Counted from the first letter of the stretch, positions 15,806 through 24,818 are shown. The stretch is DNA of 64,000 bases from Natronoarchaeum philippinense (GCF_900215575.1 NZ_OBEJ01000001.1:1068588-1132587); one strand, 5' to 3'. Notes: generated by a model from the sequence alone, not told the origin. Numbers and translations: made by a program.

Positions 15806-17611
15806 TTAGCTGTGCTTGGTCACGCAGTTCGAGAGGCCGATCAGCTCGACCGGCTCGGAGTTGTCGGGCGAGTACACCACCATCTGACCTTTCTCCATGT
15901 AGGGGACCTTGCTTTCGAGGTTCGCGGGGATGTTGACGCTCTTGATGGCGTCCTCGTCACCGAGGTTGAGCACGAGCGTCGTGTTGATCTGCTTGAACAC
16001 GGAATCGGCGATGTCCTGTGGGTCCTGCGTAATGAGAAAGAGTCCCAGTCGCTCCTTACGGCCCTGTTTTGCGGCGTCGGTGAACTTGCCGATCACCCTG
16101 CGTGCCTGCGTGCTCTCGGCGTCGGTCAGGAAGTTGTGGGCCTCGTCCATCCCCAGCACGACCGGCGTGCGCTTGATCCGGTCGTACAGCGGATCGTTCG
16201 AGAGCTTCTGGTCGACCAGCAGGCTGGAGACGGCGAGCACGACCGTCTCGGCGGCTCTGGTGTCGTTAATGTGGTAGGTCGGAACGACCGTCATCCCGCC
16301 CGGACGGACGAACCGCTCGATCTGGTCGGTGATCGGCCGGGCGTCCTGATCGAACACGTTGCCGAACCCGCGGACGCGACGGTGGATTGCGTCGAACGTC
16401 GCCTCGTGGACGTGGCCCCCCTCGTCGAGTTCCTCGCGCAGTGCGGGGTCGTCGAGGAAGGTCATGAACTGCTGGTAGGTGCCGCCATTGCCGTGCTGAT
16501 CGAAAAAGCGGTCGAGCAGGAGGCGAAGCCCGTTGTACTGGTTGTCGTTGAGCCCGCCGCCGGCGACGAGCCACTCGTTCGAGCGCACCATCGAGAACGG
16601 GATCGTGAACTCGACCTGCTCGGCGCGGTGGTCGTCGGTCGCGTAGGTGGCGTCGCCGACCTTCGGGACGAAGGCGATCGTGTCGTCGTGGCCGCCGTGG
16701 GCGATCCCCTCGCGCTCGTAGCGCCGAGCGTCGGCGTCGGCCAGATCCTCGTTGTCGTCGTGCATCTGGGCGTACTCGTCTTGGGGGTCGAACTGGACGA
16801 CCGCCGGTCGAACCGAGCGGCCGTCGTCCATCCGATAGGTTCGGTCCTCCGCGAGGAACTGGCGGAGGAGGTTCTTGGCGGTGTGAGTCTTGCCCGACCC
16901 CGTCCCGCCGGCGACGAGCGTGTGCCGGAAGGCGAGCGGGTCGCCGTCCTCGTAGTCGTCTTTGAGCCGGTAGTCGATCGTCGGCGGTTCGGCGCTCGTG
17001 CGAACCTTCTCGCCGCCAACGGAGAGGTGGCCGAGAAAGACGCCGTCGTCCGGGATCTTTAGACCGGTCTTGATCTCGCCGGTGTCGGTCGCCTCGCGGA
17101 CGACGGTCTGGGGCTTGGGAACCCGATCGGTCATCCGGCGCTTGAGCTCGCCGTCGGCATCGTCCTGATAGAGAACGGCGAGCGCTTCGAGGTCCGCGAG
17201 GAACTTGTAGTCGGCCTCGTCGATGCCGTCCTGACGCATCGCTCGCCGGGCGTGGATCTCGGTCGCGTCGTCGGCGTGAAACTCCTGTGCGTACTCCAGC
17301 CCGGCGATCCGGGCGAACAGCCGTTCGCCGTCGGGGTAGGGGACGAGCAGGTACTTGCCGATCCGGATCGACGAGCGGTTTCCGGCCGTGATGTAGGCGC
17401 GAACGCACGAGTCGTCCGAGTCCTCGGCGATGCGAAGCCCCTGCGAGACTGCGACGGTCCCGACACCCCGATCCGAGCCGGCAGGGTCGGCGTCGACGGT
17501 CTCGAAGTCGTCTTCGACGCCGTCGTCGCCATCGCCGCCGTTGTTCGACGCCGAAGCGTCGGCGTCGTCGGCGTCCCCCTCGAACGCCTCGAAGTCGTCC
17601 AGATTTGCCAT
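15806..17611 (-). CDS. herA: HerA-type hexameric DNA translocase ATPase
   Basis: The 601-residue protein has an acidic N-terminal tail, a beta-barrel-like domain, the Walker A site GGTGSGKTHT (235-244) and a Walker B segment VVLGMDEAHNFL near residue 505, followed by ITQDPQDI, the pattern of the HerA/FtsK superfamily. HerA works with the NurA nuclease and Mre11-Rad50 to resect DNA ends. A NurA-domain gene lies at 18138-19451 on the same strand, with a small opposite-strand gene between. Met 17611 is chosen over an extended frame to 17653. Confidence 0.82.
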   Translation of the reverse strand: MANLDDFEAFEGDADDADASASNNGGDGDDGVEDDFETVDADPAGSDRGVGTVAVSQGLRIAEDSDDSCVRAYITAGNRSSIRIGKYLLVPYPDGERLFARIAGLEYAQEFHADDATEIHARRAMRQDGIDEADYKFLADLEALAVLYQDDADGELKRRMTDRVPKPQTVVREATDTGEIKTGLKIPDDGVFLGHLSVGGEKVRTSAEPPTIDYRLKDDYEDGDPLAFRHTLVAGGTGSGKTHTAKNLLRQFLAEDRTYRMDDGRSVRPAVVQFDPQDEYAQMHDDNEDLADADARRYEREGIAHGGHDDTIAFVPKVGDATYATDDHRAEQVEFTIPFSMVRSNEWLVAGGGLNDNQYNGLRLLLDRFFDQHGNGGTYQQFMTFLDDPALREELDEGGHVHEATFDAIHRRVRGFGNVFDQDARPITDQIERFVRPGGMTVVPTYHINDTRAAETVVLAVSSLLVDQKLSNDPLYDRIKRTPVVLGMDEAHNFLTDAESTQARRVIGKFTDAAKQGRKERLGLFLITQDPQDIADSVFKQINTTLVLNLGDEDAIKSVNIPANLESKVPYMEKGQMVVYSPDNSEPVELIGLSNCVTKHS

Positions 17612-17737
17612 GTCCCGGAGATGCGGCCCATCCCTAAAACGCGTTTCCCTCATCGGACGCCGCGGTCGGTCGAGCCGAGCACGGAAACATCGACCGCCGA
17701 CAACGACCTTTTGGTTGCAGCCCTCCTTAGATAAGGC

Positions 17738-18088
17738 ATGTTACTAGTCCGCGGTAGTGCCGGTGGAACGGAGTTGACCGGGACGATCTACGAGCGGGGG
17801 GAGCGGGCGCCGCAGTTCAAGGGCGCGCCCGACGAGGACGCCGCCTACGTTTGGGTCTGTGACGAGTTCTACGAAGTCGAGAGCGGGGGAACCGTCCAGA
17901 AAGTCGACGGCGAAGACGTTCACGTCGCCTTCGAGTCGCCGATGCCCCGCGGGTTCGACACCAGAGAACAGGCGACAGAGGCGGCCCGGGACCACGTCCG
18001 CACGCAGTTCGTCCGCATCGGCGTCGACGCCGACGATGTCGACGTCGAGGTGTCGAAGACCGAGCCCGACGAGAAAGCACAGCTTTGA
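17738..18088 (+). CDS. Uncharacterised haloarchaeal protein between herA and nurA
   Basis: The 116-residue acidic protein has a beta-rich start (MLLVRGSAGGTELTGTIYER) with PDEDAAYVWVCDEFYEV and a helical end (DTREQATEAARDHVRTQF). I recognise no catalytic motif; it resembles a haloarchaeal DUF7113-like family, with modest certainty. It is transcribed opposite to herA and nurA, which flank it. Its start is 126 bases from the herA start. Confidence 0.6.
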   Translation: MLLVRGSAGGTELTGTIYERGERAPQFKGAPDEDAAYVWVCDEFYEVESGGTVQKVDGEDVHVAFESPMPRGFDTREQATEAARDHVRTQFVRIGVDADDVDVEVSKTEPDEKAQL

Positions 18089-18137
18089 GGCAAAGCGGCG
18101 TCACGACGCAGTCACACGGCAGAGAGTAAACGACAGT

Positions 18138-19451
18138 TCAGAACTCTTCGCCCGCCGGCGCGTCGACGCCCCAGCGCCGGTCGTTGTAGCTCCGCAGTCG
18201 GTCCGTGGCGAACGTCGCTTCTAATTCGGTGCGGAGCGACTCGGTCTCGTCGGCGCCGATCCGTGCGAGTTCGTCGGCTTTTTCGACCGCGAGCGGCGGC
18301 CCGCGCTCTGCAGCAACGTCCCGGAGGAGTTGCATCGCCAGCCGTTCGCGGCACTCCGCGTTTTTCGTGAACGCGTAGGGCGCCTCGACGCGGTACAGCA
18401 GGTCGTCCCGCGGATCGTAGATCGGGAAGAACGTGACCTCGTAGTCCACGGGATCGAGGGTGCGCTCGACGCCGAAGGCGTCGGCGTCCGCGGCGAGCAG
18501 TCGGTCGGCGCCGCCCCGCGACCGGAACCAGTTGGTGAAGGTCAGCACGTCGGTGCGGCGCTCGCGCTCTCGGTAGGTCTCGCCGTCGGGACCGGTGCGA
18601 TCGGCGAACTCGACCTGTTCGAGGACTTTGGTGAAAAATGCGGTGTCGTTGACCCACGGCGCCTCGCGGCCGGAAGCTCGGAGCGCGCGCGTGATCGCCT
18701 TCGTCGAGGGGTTCTTCACGAAGCCGACGAGCGGAATCTGCCGGTCGGCGAACGTCTCGACCAACTCGACGTAGTTGGCGATCACGTCACGGGGCTCTTC
18801 CTCGTCGTACAGCAGGTTCGCCAGTTCGGGCGCGCGGTCGGCCCAGTTGAGCATCCCCTTGGGGTAGATCGGCCCGTCCAGCACGAAGAGATCAGAAACC
18901 GATTCGGCGTGCTCGATGGCGTGGTGGCTCTCGGCGAGATACAAGGAGAGCTCGTGGACGACGCTTTCCTCGAAGCTCGACACCCTAGGGGCCTGCAGGA
19001 TTCGCCGGTCGGTGTGGCCCTCGTCCCACTTCGTCCAGCCGTCGTCGAGGTCGGTGGTGCGGTCGTTGGTGTGGGCCGTGATCACGACCGTGCGATCCCG
19101 GTGGAGGTCGAGTTCCGACGGCGTCGACGCCATCGCCGCCTGCGCGACATCGAGGACGAGCCCGTTTTTGAACGTCGTGGGGTTGATCGTCCCCGAGTCG
19201 AGTCCGTGACAGGTCGGGTACTCGGCGTCCCGGAGCGCCACGTCCTCGATCGGTACCTCACAGCGGCGTTGCTCGCCCAGCGGGCACAGCACCGTCCGGC
19301 CGTCGTCGTCGACCAGTGGATCGAGAAACTCGTCCCAGACCGTCTCGACGAACTCCGTCTGGTCGGTCTCGTCGACCGACTGGGTGATCCGCCGGGCGAG
19401 CTGGGTGATTCCCTCGAAGTGAACCGGGTCGAGCGTCACGTCCCGACCCAT
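18138..19451 (-). CDS. nurA: NurA domain 5'-3' nuclease
   Basis: The 437-residue protein has the NurA features CHGLDSGTINP (first catalytic Asp), LFVLDGPIYPKGML (second Asp) and LVGFVKNPSTKAI, then a C-terminal FFPIYDPRDDLLYRVEAP. NurA is a Mn-dependent RNase H-fold nuclease that acts with HerA in end resection. ATG 19451 is chosen because the preceding 58 residues in the open frame are Arg-rich and non-conserved in character. Its herA partner lies about 530 bases downstream. Confidence 0.8.
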   Translation of the reverse strand: MGRDVTLDPVHFEGITQLARRITQSVDETDQTEFVETVWDEFLDPLVDDDGRTVLCPLGEQRRCEVPIEDVALRDAEYPTCHGLDSGTINPTTFKNGLVLDVAQAAMASTPSELDLHRDRTVVITAHTNDRTTDLDDGWTKWDEGHTDRRILQAPRVSSFEESVVHELSLYLAESHHAIEHAESVSDLFVLDGPIYPKGMLNWADRAPELANLLYDEEEPRDVIANYVELVETFADRQIPLVGFVKNPSTKAITRALRASGREAPWVNDTAFFTKVLEQVEFADRTGPDGETYRERERRTDVLTFTNWFRSRGGADRLLAADADAFGVERTLDPVDYEVTFFPIYDPRDDLLYRVEAPYAFTKNAECRERLAMQLLRDVAAERGPPLAVEKADELARIGADETESLRTELEATFATDRLRSYNDRRWGVDAPAGEEF

Positions 19452-19495
19452 CCGACCCGACCGCGATAAATCCGATGGTTGCGGGGTGCTCCGGT

Positions 19496-20032
19496 CTACT
19501 CGTCGAGCAGTTCGTCGAACAGTTCGTGGACGCGCAACTCGATCTCGTCGCGGATCTCGCGGACGGCGTCGAGATCCTGTCCGTCGGGGTCGTCGAGACC
19601 CCAGTCGCGGTTCTCGCCGTTCCACGTCGCCGGGCAGACATCTTGGGCCGAACAGCCCATCGTGATCACGTAGTCGACAGTCTGCAGTTCCTCGGGCGTC
19701 ACCTCACGGGGCGTCCGATCGCTGAGATCGAAGCCTGCCTCGTCCATCACCGTCACGACCTCCTCGTGGACGTGATCAGCCGGTTGAGTGCCACCGGTGG
19801 TAATCTCGATCCGGTCGGCGGCGTCTTGGCGAGGCGACGCCGAGCCAAGGCTCGAAGCGCCTTGCGCTTCGGCGTCCTCGTGAGGCGAAGCCGAACGAGG
19901 GCTCGACGAGCTTTGCTCGTCGGCGCCCCGCTGGGCGCGTTCGCGCCGAGCGAAGGCGGTCGCCATCTGGCTGCGGCCGGCGTTCTGGACGCAGACGAAC
20001 GCGACGTGGGTCGGCTCGGAATCGGTCATCAT
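19496..20032 (-). CDS. Low-molecular-weight protein-tyrosine phosphatase / arsenate reductase family
   Basis: The 178-residue protein has the P-loop FVCVQNAGRSQMA (Cys-X5-Arg-Ser) near its N terminus and the late VDYVITMGCSAQDVCPATW typical of thioredoxin-linked ArsC. After the first helix it carries a Ser/Ala/Asp/Glu-rich insertion of about 34 residues, encoded by a tandem 51-base repeat (19825-19926). The insertion is in frame and keeps both halves of the fold, so the gene may still work. The next Met (20029) is an equally possible start. Confidence 0.75.
   Translation of the reverse strand: MMTDSEPTHVAFVCVQNAGRSQMATAFARRERAQRGADEQSSSSPRSASPHEDAEAQGASSLGSASPRQDAADRIEITTGGTQPADHVHEEVVTVMDEAGFDLSDRTPREVTPEELQTVDYVITMGCSAQDVCPATWNGENRDWGLDDPDGQDLDAVREIRDEIELRVHELFDELLDE
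19825..19926. repeat. Tandem 51-base imperfect repeat inserted in the phosphatase gene
   Basis: Copy A is 19825-19875 and copy B 19876-19926; they align over the whole length with scattered differences. Each contains short inverted repeats, for example GAAGCGCCTTGCGCTTC in A and GACGAGCTTTGCTCGTC in B. As 51 is a multiple of three the reading frame stays open. Confidence 0.8.
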
Positions 20033-20179
20033 CGGGTAGTTGTGATACACGTCTCATAAGCGTTCTCTCCGGCGCCTACGGCCGAGTACGGTTGGCGAAC
20101 GGACGGCTATATAGCCCGAAGCGATCCCCCGCGATTCCGAGGCGAAGAGTAGTTACAACCCCGGCGTCTCCGTGTAGGC

Positions 20180-21694
20180 ATGGACGCTGCGATCGTCGTA
20201 CTCGACGGCTGGGGAATCGCGGACCACGACCGACTCAACGCGGTCGAAGCCGCCGACACGCCGCACTTCGACCGGCTTGCAGATGCCGGGGCGTACGGAC
20301 AGCTCGACGTGACGGGGCGTCGCGTCGGCCTGCCGGACGGCCAGATGGGCAACAGCGAAGTCGGCCACCTCAACATCGGCGCCGGCCGAGTCGTCTATCA
20401 GGAGTACACCCGGATCAACGACGCCATCGCCGACGGGTCGTTCCAGACCAACGAGGCGATCCAAAACGCCTTCGATTACGCCGACGAGAACGACGGCAAG
20501 GTTCACTTCATGGGACTGGTCAGCGACGGCGGCGTGCACTCCTCACAGGAGCATCTCCACGCGCTGATCGGCATGGCCGCCGAGCGCGGCGTCGACGCCG
20601 TCACCCACGCCTTCACCGACGGCCGGGACACCGCACCCCACGGCGGCGAGGAGTATCTCGCGGACCTGCAGGAGGTCGTCGACGAGCAGGGCACCGGCGA
20701 CGTTGCCACCGTCACGGGCCGATACTACGCGATGGACAGGGACCAAAACTGGGAGCGCACGAAGCGTGCGTACGACGCCATCGTAAACCGCGAAGGCGAT
20801 CACGTCGCCGACTCGGCCGTCGACGCAGTACAGGAGTCCTACGAGCGCGAGACGACCGACGAGTTCGTCGAGCCGACGTGCGTGGAGGGCGCGCCGGCAC
20901 TGTCGGACGGCGACGGGATCGTCTTCTTCAACTTCCGGTCGGACCGCGGTCGACAGCTCACCCGGATGCTCGCGGACATCCGCCCCGAGTGGGAGTTCGA
21001 GACGACGCCGCCGGAGACCGAACTGGTGACGATGACCCAGTACGACAAGACGTTCGACGTGCCCGTCGCGTTCCCGCCCGAACAGCCCGAGGACGTGCTC
21101 GGCGAGGTGCTGGCCGACGCCGGCAAGACCCAGCTCCGACTCGCCGAGTCCGAGAAGTACGCCCACGTCACCTACTTCCTCAACGGCGGCCGCGAGGTCG
21201 AGTTCGACGGCGAGGTCCGGGAGATCGTCGAGAGCCCGGACGTGCCGACCTACGAGGAGACGCCGGCGATGAGCGCCCCCGAAGTCACCGACACCGCGAT
21301 CGACGTGATCGAGCGCGAGGACCCCGACGCGATGGTGCTGAACTACGCCAATCCGGACATGGTCGGCCACACGGGCGACTACGACGCCGCCGTCGCCGCG
21401 GTCGAAGCCGTCGACGAGCAACTCGGCCGGCTGGTTGACGCGCTCGAAGACGCGGGCGCACACGTGCTGATCACCGCCGACCACGGCAACGCCGACGACA
21501 TGGGAACGCCCGAGGATCCCCACACCGCCCACACCTACAACGAGGTTCCGCTGGTCTACGTCTCGCCCAAAGGAGATGACGACGGCCGCGACGTGCGCTC
21601 CGGCGGGTCGCTCTGCGATCTCGCGCCGACGATGCTCGGGCTGATGGGCGTCGACCAGCCCGAAGTGATGACCGGCGAGAGTCTGCTGGAGTAG
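20180..21694 (+). CDS. gpmI: 2,3-bisphosphoglycerate-independent phosphoglycerate mutase
   Basis: The 504-residue protein is full length for GpmI. It starts MDAAIVVLDGWGIADH, contains GQMGNSEVGH with the phosphorylated nucleophile Ser59, a GRYYAMDRD motif, FFNFRSDRGRQLT, and the C-terminal metal site TADHGNADDMG. It interconverts 3- and 2-phosphoglycerate in glycolysis and gluconeogenesis, using two divalent metals. No operon partner is evident: the neighbours are on the opposite strand. Confidence 0.95.
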   Translation: MDAAIVVLDGWGIADHDRLNAVEAADTPHFDRLADAGAYGQLDVTGRRVGLPDGQMGNSEVGHLNIGAGRVVYQEYTRINDAIADGSFQTNEAIQNAFDYADENDGKVHFMGLVSDGGVHSSQEHLHALIGMAAERGVDAVTHAFTDGRDTAPHGGEEYLADLQEVVDEQGTGDVATVTGRYYAMDRDQNWERTKRAYDAIVNREGDHVADSAVDAVQESYERETTDEFVEPTCVEGAPALSDGDGIVFFNFRSDRGRQLTRMLADIRPEWEFETTPPETELVTMTQYDKTFDVPVAFPPEQPEDVLGEVLADAGKTQLRLAESEKYAHVTYFLNGGREVEFDGEVREIVESPDVPTYEETPAMSAPEVTDTAIDVIEREDPDAMVLNYANPDMVGHTGDYDAAVAAVEAVDEQLGRLVDALEDAGAHVLITADHGNADDMGTPEDPHTAHTYNEVPLVYVSPKGDDDGRDVRSGGSLCDLAPTMLGLMGVDQPEVMTGESLLE

Positions 21695-21746
21695 ACGCGT
21701 ATCGAACGGCGAAAACGAGTAGCAAACTGCGGCGTCTCGACGGGCG

Positions 21747-22187
21747 TTACGAGACTGTTACGTCAACATCGACATCGCCGTCGGCGAGACTATCTGCGTC
21801 GGGCAGTACGAACCGGAGCGCGAGAAAGCTGACTGCGGCGTATCCGAACGCGACCGCGAGTGGCACGGCCGCCGACTCGATGATGAACATGGCCGCCAGC
21901 CCGATGATCGCCGCCGAACTCAACGCGGCGCCGAGGGCACCGGTGTGGACCATTCGACCCCCGGGCAAGGCGTCGGCCGTGATCTCGCCCTCCTGTAGCG
22001 CGTTGACCGACAGGATATAGGGGATAAACAGTGCGCCGCCGAGCGCGGCCATGACGCCGACGCCGGCCGCGAACACGGGGTTCTCGAACAGCACGTACGC
22101 CACACCGCCAATCGCAACGCCCTCGCCGGCGCCGAAGACCGTTCCGATCACGGGGACCTTTGGAGACGAATCGCTCGCTTGTGTCAT
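21747..22187 (-). CDS. Integral membrane protein, unknown function
   Basis: The 146-residue protein has about four to five hydrophobic segments and an acidic C-terminal end rich in Asp and Val. The first half is Gly-rich (GTVFGAGEGVAIGGVAYVLF). No family is recognised. It is convergent with gpmI. Confidence 0.6.
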   Translation of the reverse strand: MTQASDSSPKVPVIGTVFGAGEGVAIGGVAYVLFENPVFAAGVGVMAALGGALFIPYILSVNALQEGEITADALPGGRMVHTGALGAALSSAAIIGLAAMFIIESAAVPLAVAFGYAAVSFLALRFVLPDADSLADGDVDVDVTVS

Positions 22188-22278
22188 ACACCAGTCATTC
22201 GGGCAGGAGGAAATAAAGCGTTCGACGTGTCGGATCGTTCGACAACTGGATAGGGCTCACAGACAGGCGACTACCTCA

Positions 22279-23001
22279 CTAGAGCTGTCCGTCGAGTTCC
22301 GAGACAGCAATGAGAAGCCGACCGTCGTCTAGGGTGGTGACCATCTTCGATTCGGTGAACGTCGAGCCGTCAGCGCGGACGCCGGTGCTGTGGCCCGACC
22401 ACTTGCCACCCTCTTGGACGACGGGCAGCACGTGCGTGCGAATGTGCTCGACTTCGTCGTCGGGGTGAAGTTCGGACCAGTGTTTGCCCTCGATCTCGTC
22501 GGCGTCGTACCGGTAGTACTCGGCGTAGCTCTCGTCGACTTCCTCGAACTGTTCGTCGTGGCCGACGATACCGACGCCGTCGAGTTCGACCGCCTCGTCG
22601 GCTTCGAACTCCCCCTCACTATCGATGGCGTGTTCGACGCGTCGGATGAGATGCGTGTACTGCTCCGTTCCGACGCCCTTCTGGAGATAGTCGGTGACGC
22701 CCGCACGGATGATTTCGGCCGCGACATCGTTCGGCTCTTCACCCGAAAAGAGCAACAGCGGTAGCTCGGGATGGGTTTCTCTGACCGCACGCAGCAGTTC
22801 GATGCCGTTCATCTCCGGCATCCGGTAGTCGCTGATCACGCAGTCGAGTTCCGTTTCGTCGGACCGAATGCGGTCGAGCGCCGCTGCGGGCGACGTTTCG
22901 ATGCGAACCCGACAGTCGATGCCACTGTCGTCGCGTTCGAGAAACCGTTTGACGAGCTTGCCGAGCTGCGGGTCGTCGTCGACGTGTAATATGTGTACCA
23001 T
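22279..23001 (-). CDS. Response regulator with receiver and PAS-like domains
   Basis: The 240-residue protein begins with a receiver domain, MVHILHVDDDPQLG, with phosphoacceptor Asp58 in CVISDYRMPEMNG, a conserved Thr/Ser-region LLLFSGEE, and Lys in DYLQKGVG. A PAS-type domain follows (GVGIVGHDEQFEEVDESYAEY to the C-terminus) with a W-S-E-L-H-P-D-D stretch. There is no histidine kinase or DNA-binding output domain, a common haloarchaeal arrangement. Met 23001 is chosen because the receiver begins there. Confidence 0.8.
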   Translation of the reverse strand: MVHILHVDDDPQLGKLVKRFLERDDSGIDCRVRIETSPAAALDRIRSDETELDCVISDYRMPEMNGIELLRAVRETHPELPLLLFSGEEPNDVAAEIIRAGVTDYLQKGVGTEQYTHLIRRVEHAIDSEGEFEADEAVELDGVGIVGHDEQFEEVDESYAEYYRYDADEIEGKHWSELHPDDEVEHIRTHVLPVVQEGGKWSGHSTGVRADGSTFTESKMVTTLDDGRLLIAVSELDGQL

Positions 23002-23225
23002 CCCCGAGTCAGAACTCACGAGTTGTTTTAACGTATACACCCCAGCTATTTCAAGATTAGACGATGATTGCAGCCGAAAAGTGGCATTAGACAATAGGGA
23101 GGTGCGGTAGCAGCGTCTGCACTACACAGTGGTGCGAGCGTGGGGCTCGTGGGCTTTGTTCGCGGCAAAAGAACGCCCGAGGCGAGAGCCGTCAAGTCTC
23201 GAACGTCGCCGGAGACAGTGTTGGT

Positions 23226-23278
23226 GGATTTGAACCCGGTGCGAGACTCGCTTCGCTCGTCTCGCGTGGTTCAAATCC
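23226..23278. repeat. Palindrome with tRNA T-arm sequence in both arms (copy 1)
   Basis: The outer arms are GGATTTGAACC and GGTTCAAATCC and the inner arms GCGAGAC and GTCTCGC, with CGCTTCGCTC-like sequence in the loop. The outer arm is the T-arm sequence of the neighbouring tRNA-Asp. Confidence 0.75.
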
Positions 23279-23353
23279 CTCTATCGTCGTTCTCCGAAAT
23301 CACGCATAACTCGGCGATGAAACGCCTCGCTGGAGAATGTGAGTTCGGAAGAA

Positions 23354-23426
23354 CGCCCGAGGCGGGATTTGAACCCGCGTCACGACCGTGACAGGGTCGT
23401 ATGATGGGCCACTACACCACCCGGGC
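23354..23426 (-). tRNA. tRNA-Asp (GTC), copy 1
   Basis: Read on the minus strand this 73-base gene starts GCCCGGGTGGTGTAGTGG, has anticodon loop sequence CCTGTCACG with GTC anticodon, T-arm GCGGGTTCAAATCCCGC, and ends CTCGGGCG. Acceptor arms pair GCCCGGG with CTCGGGC (one G-T) and the discriminator is G, as in tRNA-Asp. No CCA is encoded and no intron is seen. Confidence 0.95.
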
Positions 23427-23542
23427 TGACTACACTCTTTGTTCCGGGGGGATACTCTTAAGCCTCTCGCATTGAGACGGCACTGCCAACAGTTACCTCG
23501 GACGGACCAACGCCCAAGTCGGATGGCGTCGACGTAGCACCC

Positions 23543-23929
23543 ATGGCCACGATACCGGAGGAAGACCGCGACCTGTTCGAGAAAAAGACGTTCGCACACG
23601 TCTCGACCACACTGCCGGACGGTGCGCCACACGTCACGCCGGTGTGGATCGACTACGACGCCGAGGAAAACCGGCTGCTGGTCAACACCGAGCGCCACCG
23701 CCGAAAGACCAAGAACGTCGAGCACGACCCGACCGTCGGCGTCAGCATGACTGATCCCGACGACCCCTACCGGGCCGTCTCGATCGTCGGCGAGGTTGAG
23801 GAAATCACCACCGACGGCGCCCGCGAGCACATCGACGAGCTCTCGCAGCGGTACACCGGCGAAGACTACCAGACGCCGATCCAGAGCGAGCGCGTGCTGC
23901 TGAAGATTCGCCCGGATCGCGTGTTCTGA
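23543..23929 (+). CDS. Pyridoxamine 5'-phosphate oxidase-fold protein (PPOX/F420-binding class)
   Basis: The 128-residue protein has the split beta-barrel pattern of PPOX-class proteins: FAHVSTTLPDGAPHVTPVW, NTERHRRKTKNVEHDPTVGV and SIVGEVEEITTDGA. Archaeal proteins of this type usually bind F420 or FMN and reduce or protect small molecules. The substrate is unknown. It lies between the two tRNA-Asp modules, with a VOC-family gene next. Confidence 0.8.
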   Translation: MATIPEEDRDLFEKKTFAHVSTTLPDGAPHVTPVWIDYDAEENRLLVNTERHRRKTKNVEHDPTVGVSMTDPDDPYRAVSIVGEVEEITTDGAREHIDELSQRYTGEDYQTPIQSERVLLKIRPDRVF

Positions 23930-23999
23930 GCGAGCCCGCGTTCGGCATCGACCTGCCGCGACGAACAGCGCTTTGGGTGGCGAGCGCCTACGTTGGTCT

Positions 24000-24620
24000 A
24001 TGTCCGACGATGCACCCGACGTTACCGCTGAACGGCCCGACAGCGCGTTCCGCGTGACCGGCACCGACCACATCACGCTCATCGGTAGCAACGAGGAGGA
24101 CACGATCGAGTTCTACCGCGACCTCCTCGGCATGCCGCTGGTGCTTCGCCAGCCCAACCTCGACGATCCGAACTCGACGCACCTGTTTTTCGACACCGGC
24201 GACGGCCGCATCCTGACGTTTTTCGTCCAAGACGGCCGTCAGTCGAACCCCCAACCCCACCGCCACCGCGTCGGGTCGGTGCATCACCTCTCGTTTTCGA
24301 TCGACCCCGAGGACTTCGTCGACATCAAGGAGTCGCTCGACGACGCCGGCCGCGGCTACAACGAGTTCGACCGCGGCATCTTCCACTCGCTGTACACCCG
24401 CGACCACAACGGCCTGACCATCGAACTCTCGACCGACAAGTTCGACGTGCCCGACGACCGCCGCGGCGAGGTGCTGGCGACCGCTCAGCGACTTCGCGTT
24501 GAGGACGGCGCCGAGTACGCCGAGGAGCGGCATCTGGAAGCCGCGCTGGAGGAGTTGGGCATCGACGCCGATAAGTACGAACTGCCCGACGCGTCCAGCG
24601 GTGTCGGCGGCGTCGAATAG
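24000..24620 (+). CDS. VOC family (glyoxalase/extradiol dioxygenase-like) protein
   Basis: The 206-residue protein has a vicinal-oxygen-chelate domain: TDHITLIGSNEEDTIEFYRD, LGMPLVLRQPN, then HHLSFSIDPEDFVDIKESL and DHNGLTIELSTD. The His and Glu residues at HITL, HHLSF and IELS match the metal ligands of the family. A C-terminal helical extension follows. ATG 24000 is chosen over an upstream in-frame start at 23973. The reaction is not predictable from sequence. Confidence 0.78.
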   Translation: MSDDAPDVTAERPDSAFRVTGTDHITLIGSNEEDTIEFYRDLLGMPLVLRQPNLDDPNSTHLFFDTGDGRILTFFVQDGRQSNPQPHRHRVGSVHHLSFSIDPEDFVDIKESLDDAGRGYNEFDRGIFHSLYTRDHNGLTIELSTDKFDVPDDRRGEVLATAQRLRVEDGAEYAEERHLEAALEELGIDADKYELPDASSGVGGVE

Positions 24621-24763
24621 CGGAAGAGGCTGGCGCTTTCTGCTGAGCGGCGTCGCAACTCCGGGAGTGAGTCGAACGCTGTGAGACGAACATCACCGGA
24701 CACGGCGTCCGGCGGGAGTGAGAGATCCGTTAGATCTCGAACGCCGCCAGAGACAGTGTCGGC

Positions 24764-24818
24764 GGGATTTGAACCCGGTGCAAGACTCGCTGCGCTCGTC
24801 TTGCGTGGTTCAAATCCC
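24764..24818. repeat. Palindrome with tRNA T-arm sequence in both arms (copy 2)
   Basis: The left arm is GGGATTTGAACCC and the right arm GGTTCAAATCCC, around GCAAGAC and GTCTTGC. Bases before the left arm (GGC) continue the identity to the 3' end of tRNA-Asp. Compensating changes relative to copy 1 (GCGAGAC/GTCTCGC against GCAAGAC/GTCTTGC) suggest that pairing is maintained. Confidence 0.75.

Larger units (their letters stand above)
23197..23426 (-). repeat. tRNA-Asp module, copy 1 of a duplicated segment
   Basis: This segment recurs at 24735-24966. Both contain TCTCGAACG, the shared AGACAGTGT, a T-arm palindrome, a CTCGGCGAT...AAACGCCTCGCTGGA stretch and then a complete tRNA-Asp. The copies differ at many bases outside the tRNA, so the duplication is not recent or has been corrected only in the tRNA. 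Confidence 0.7.
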
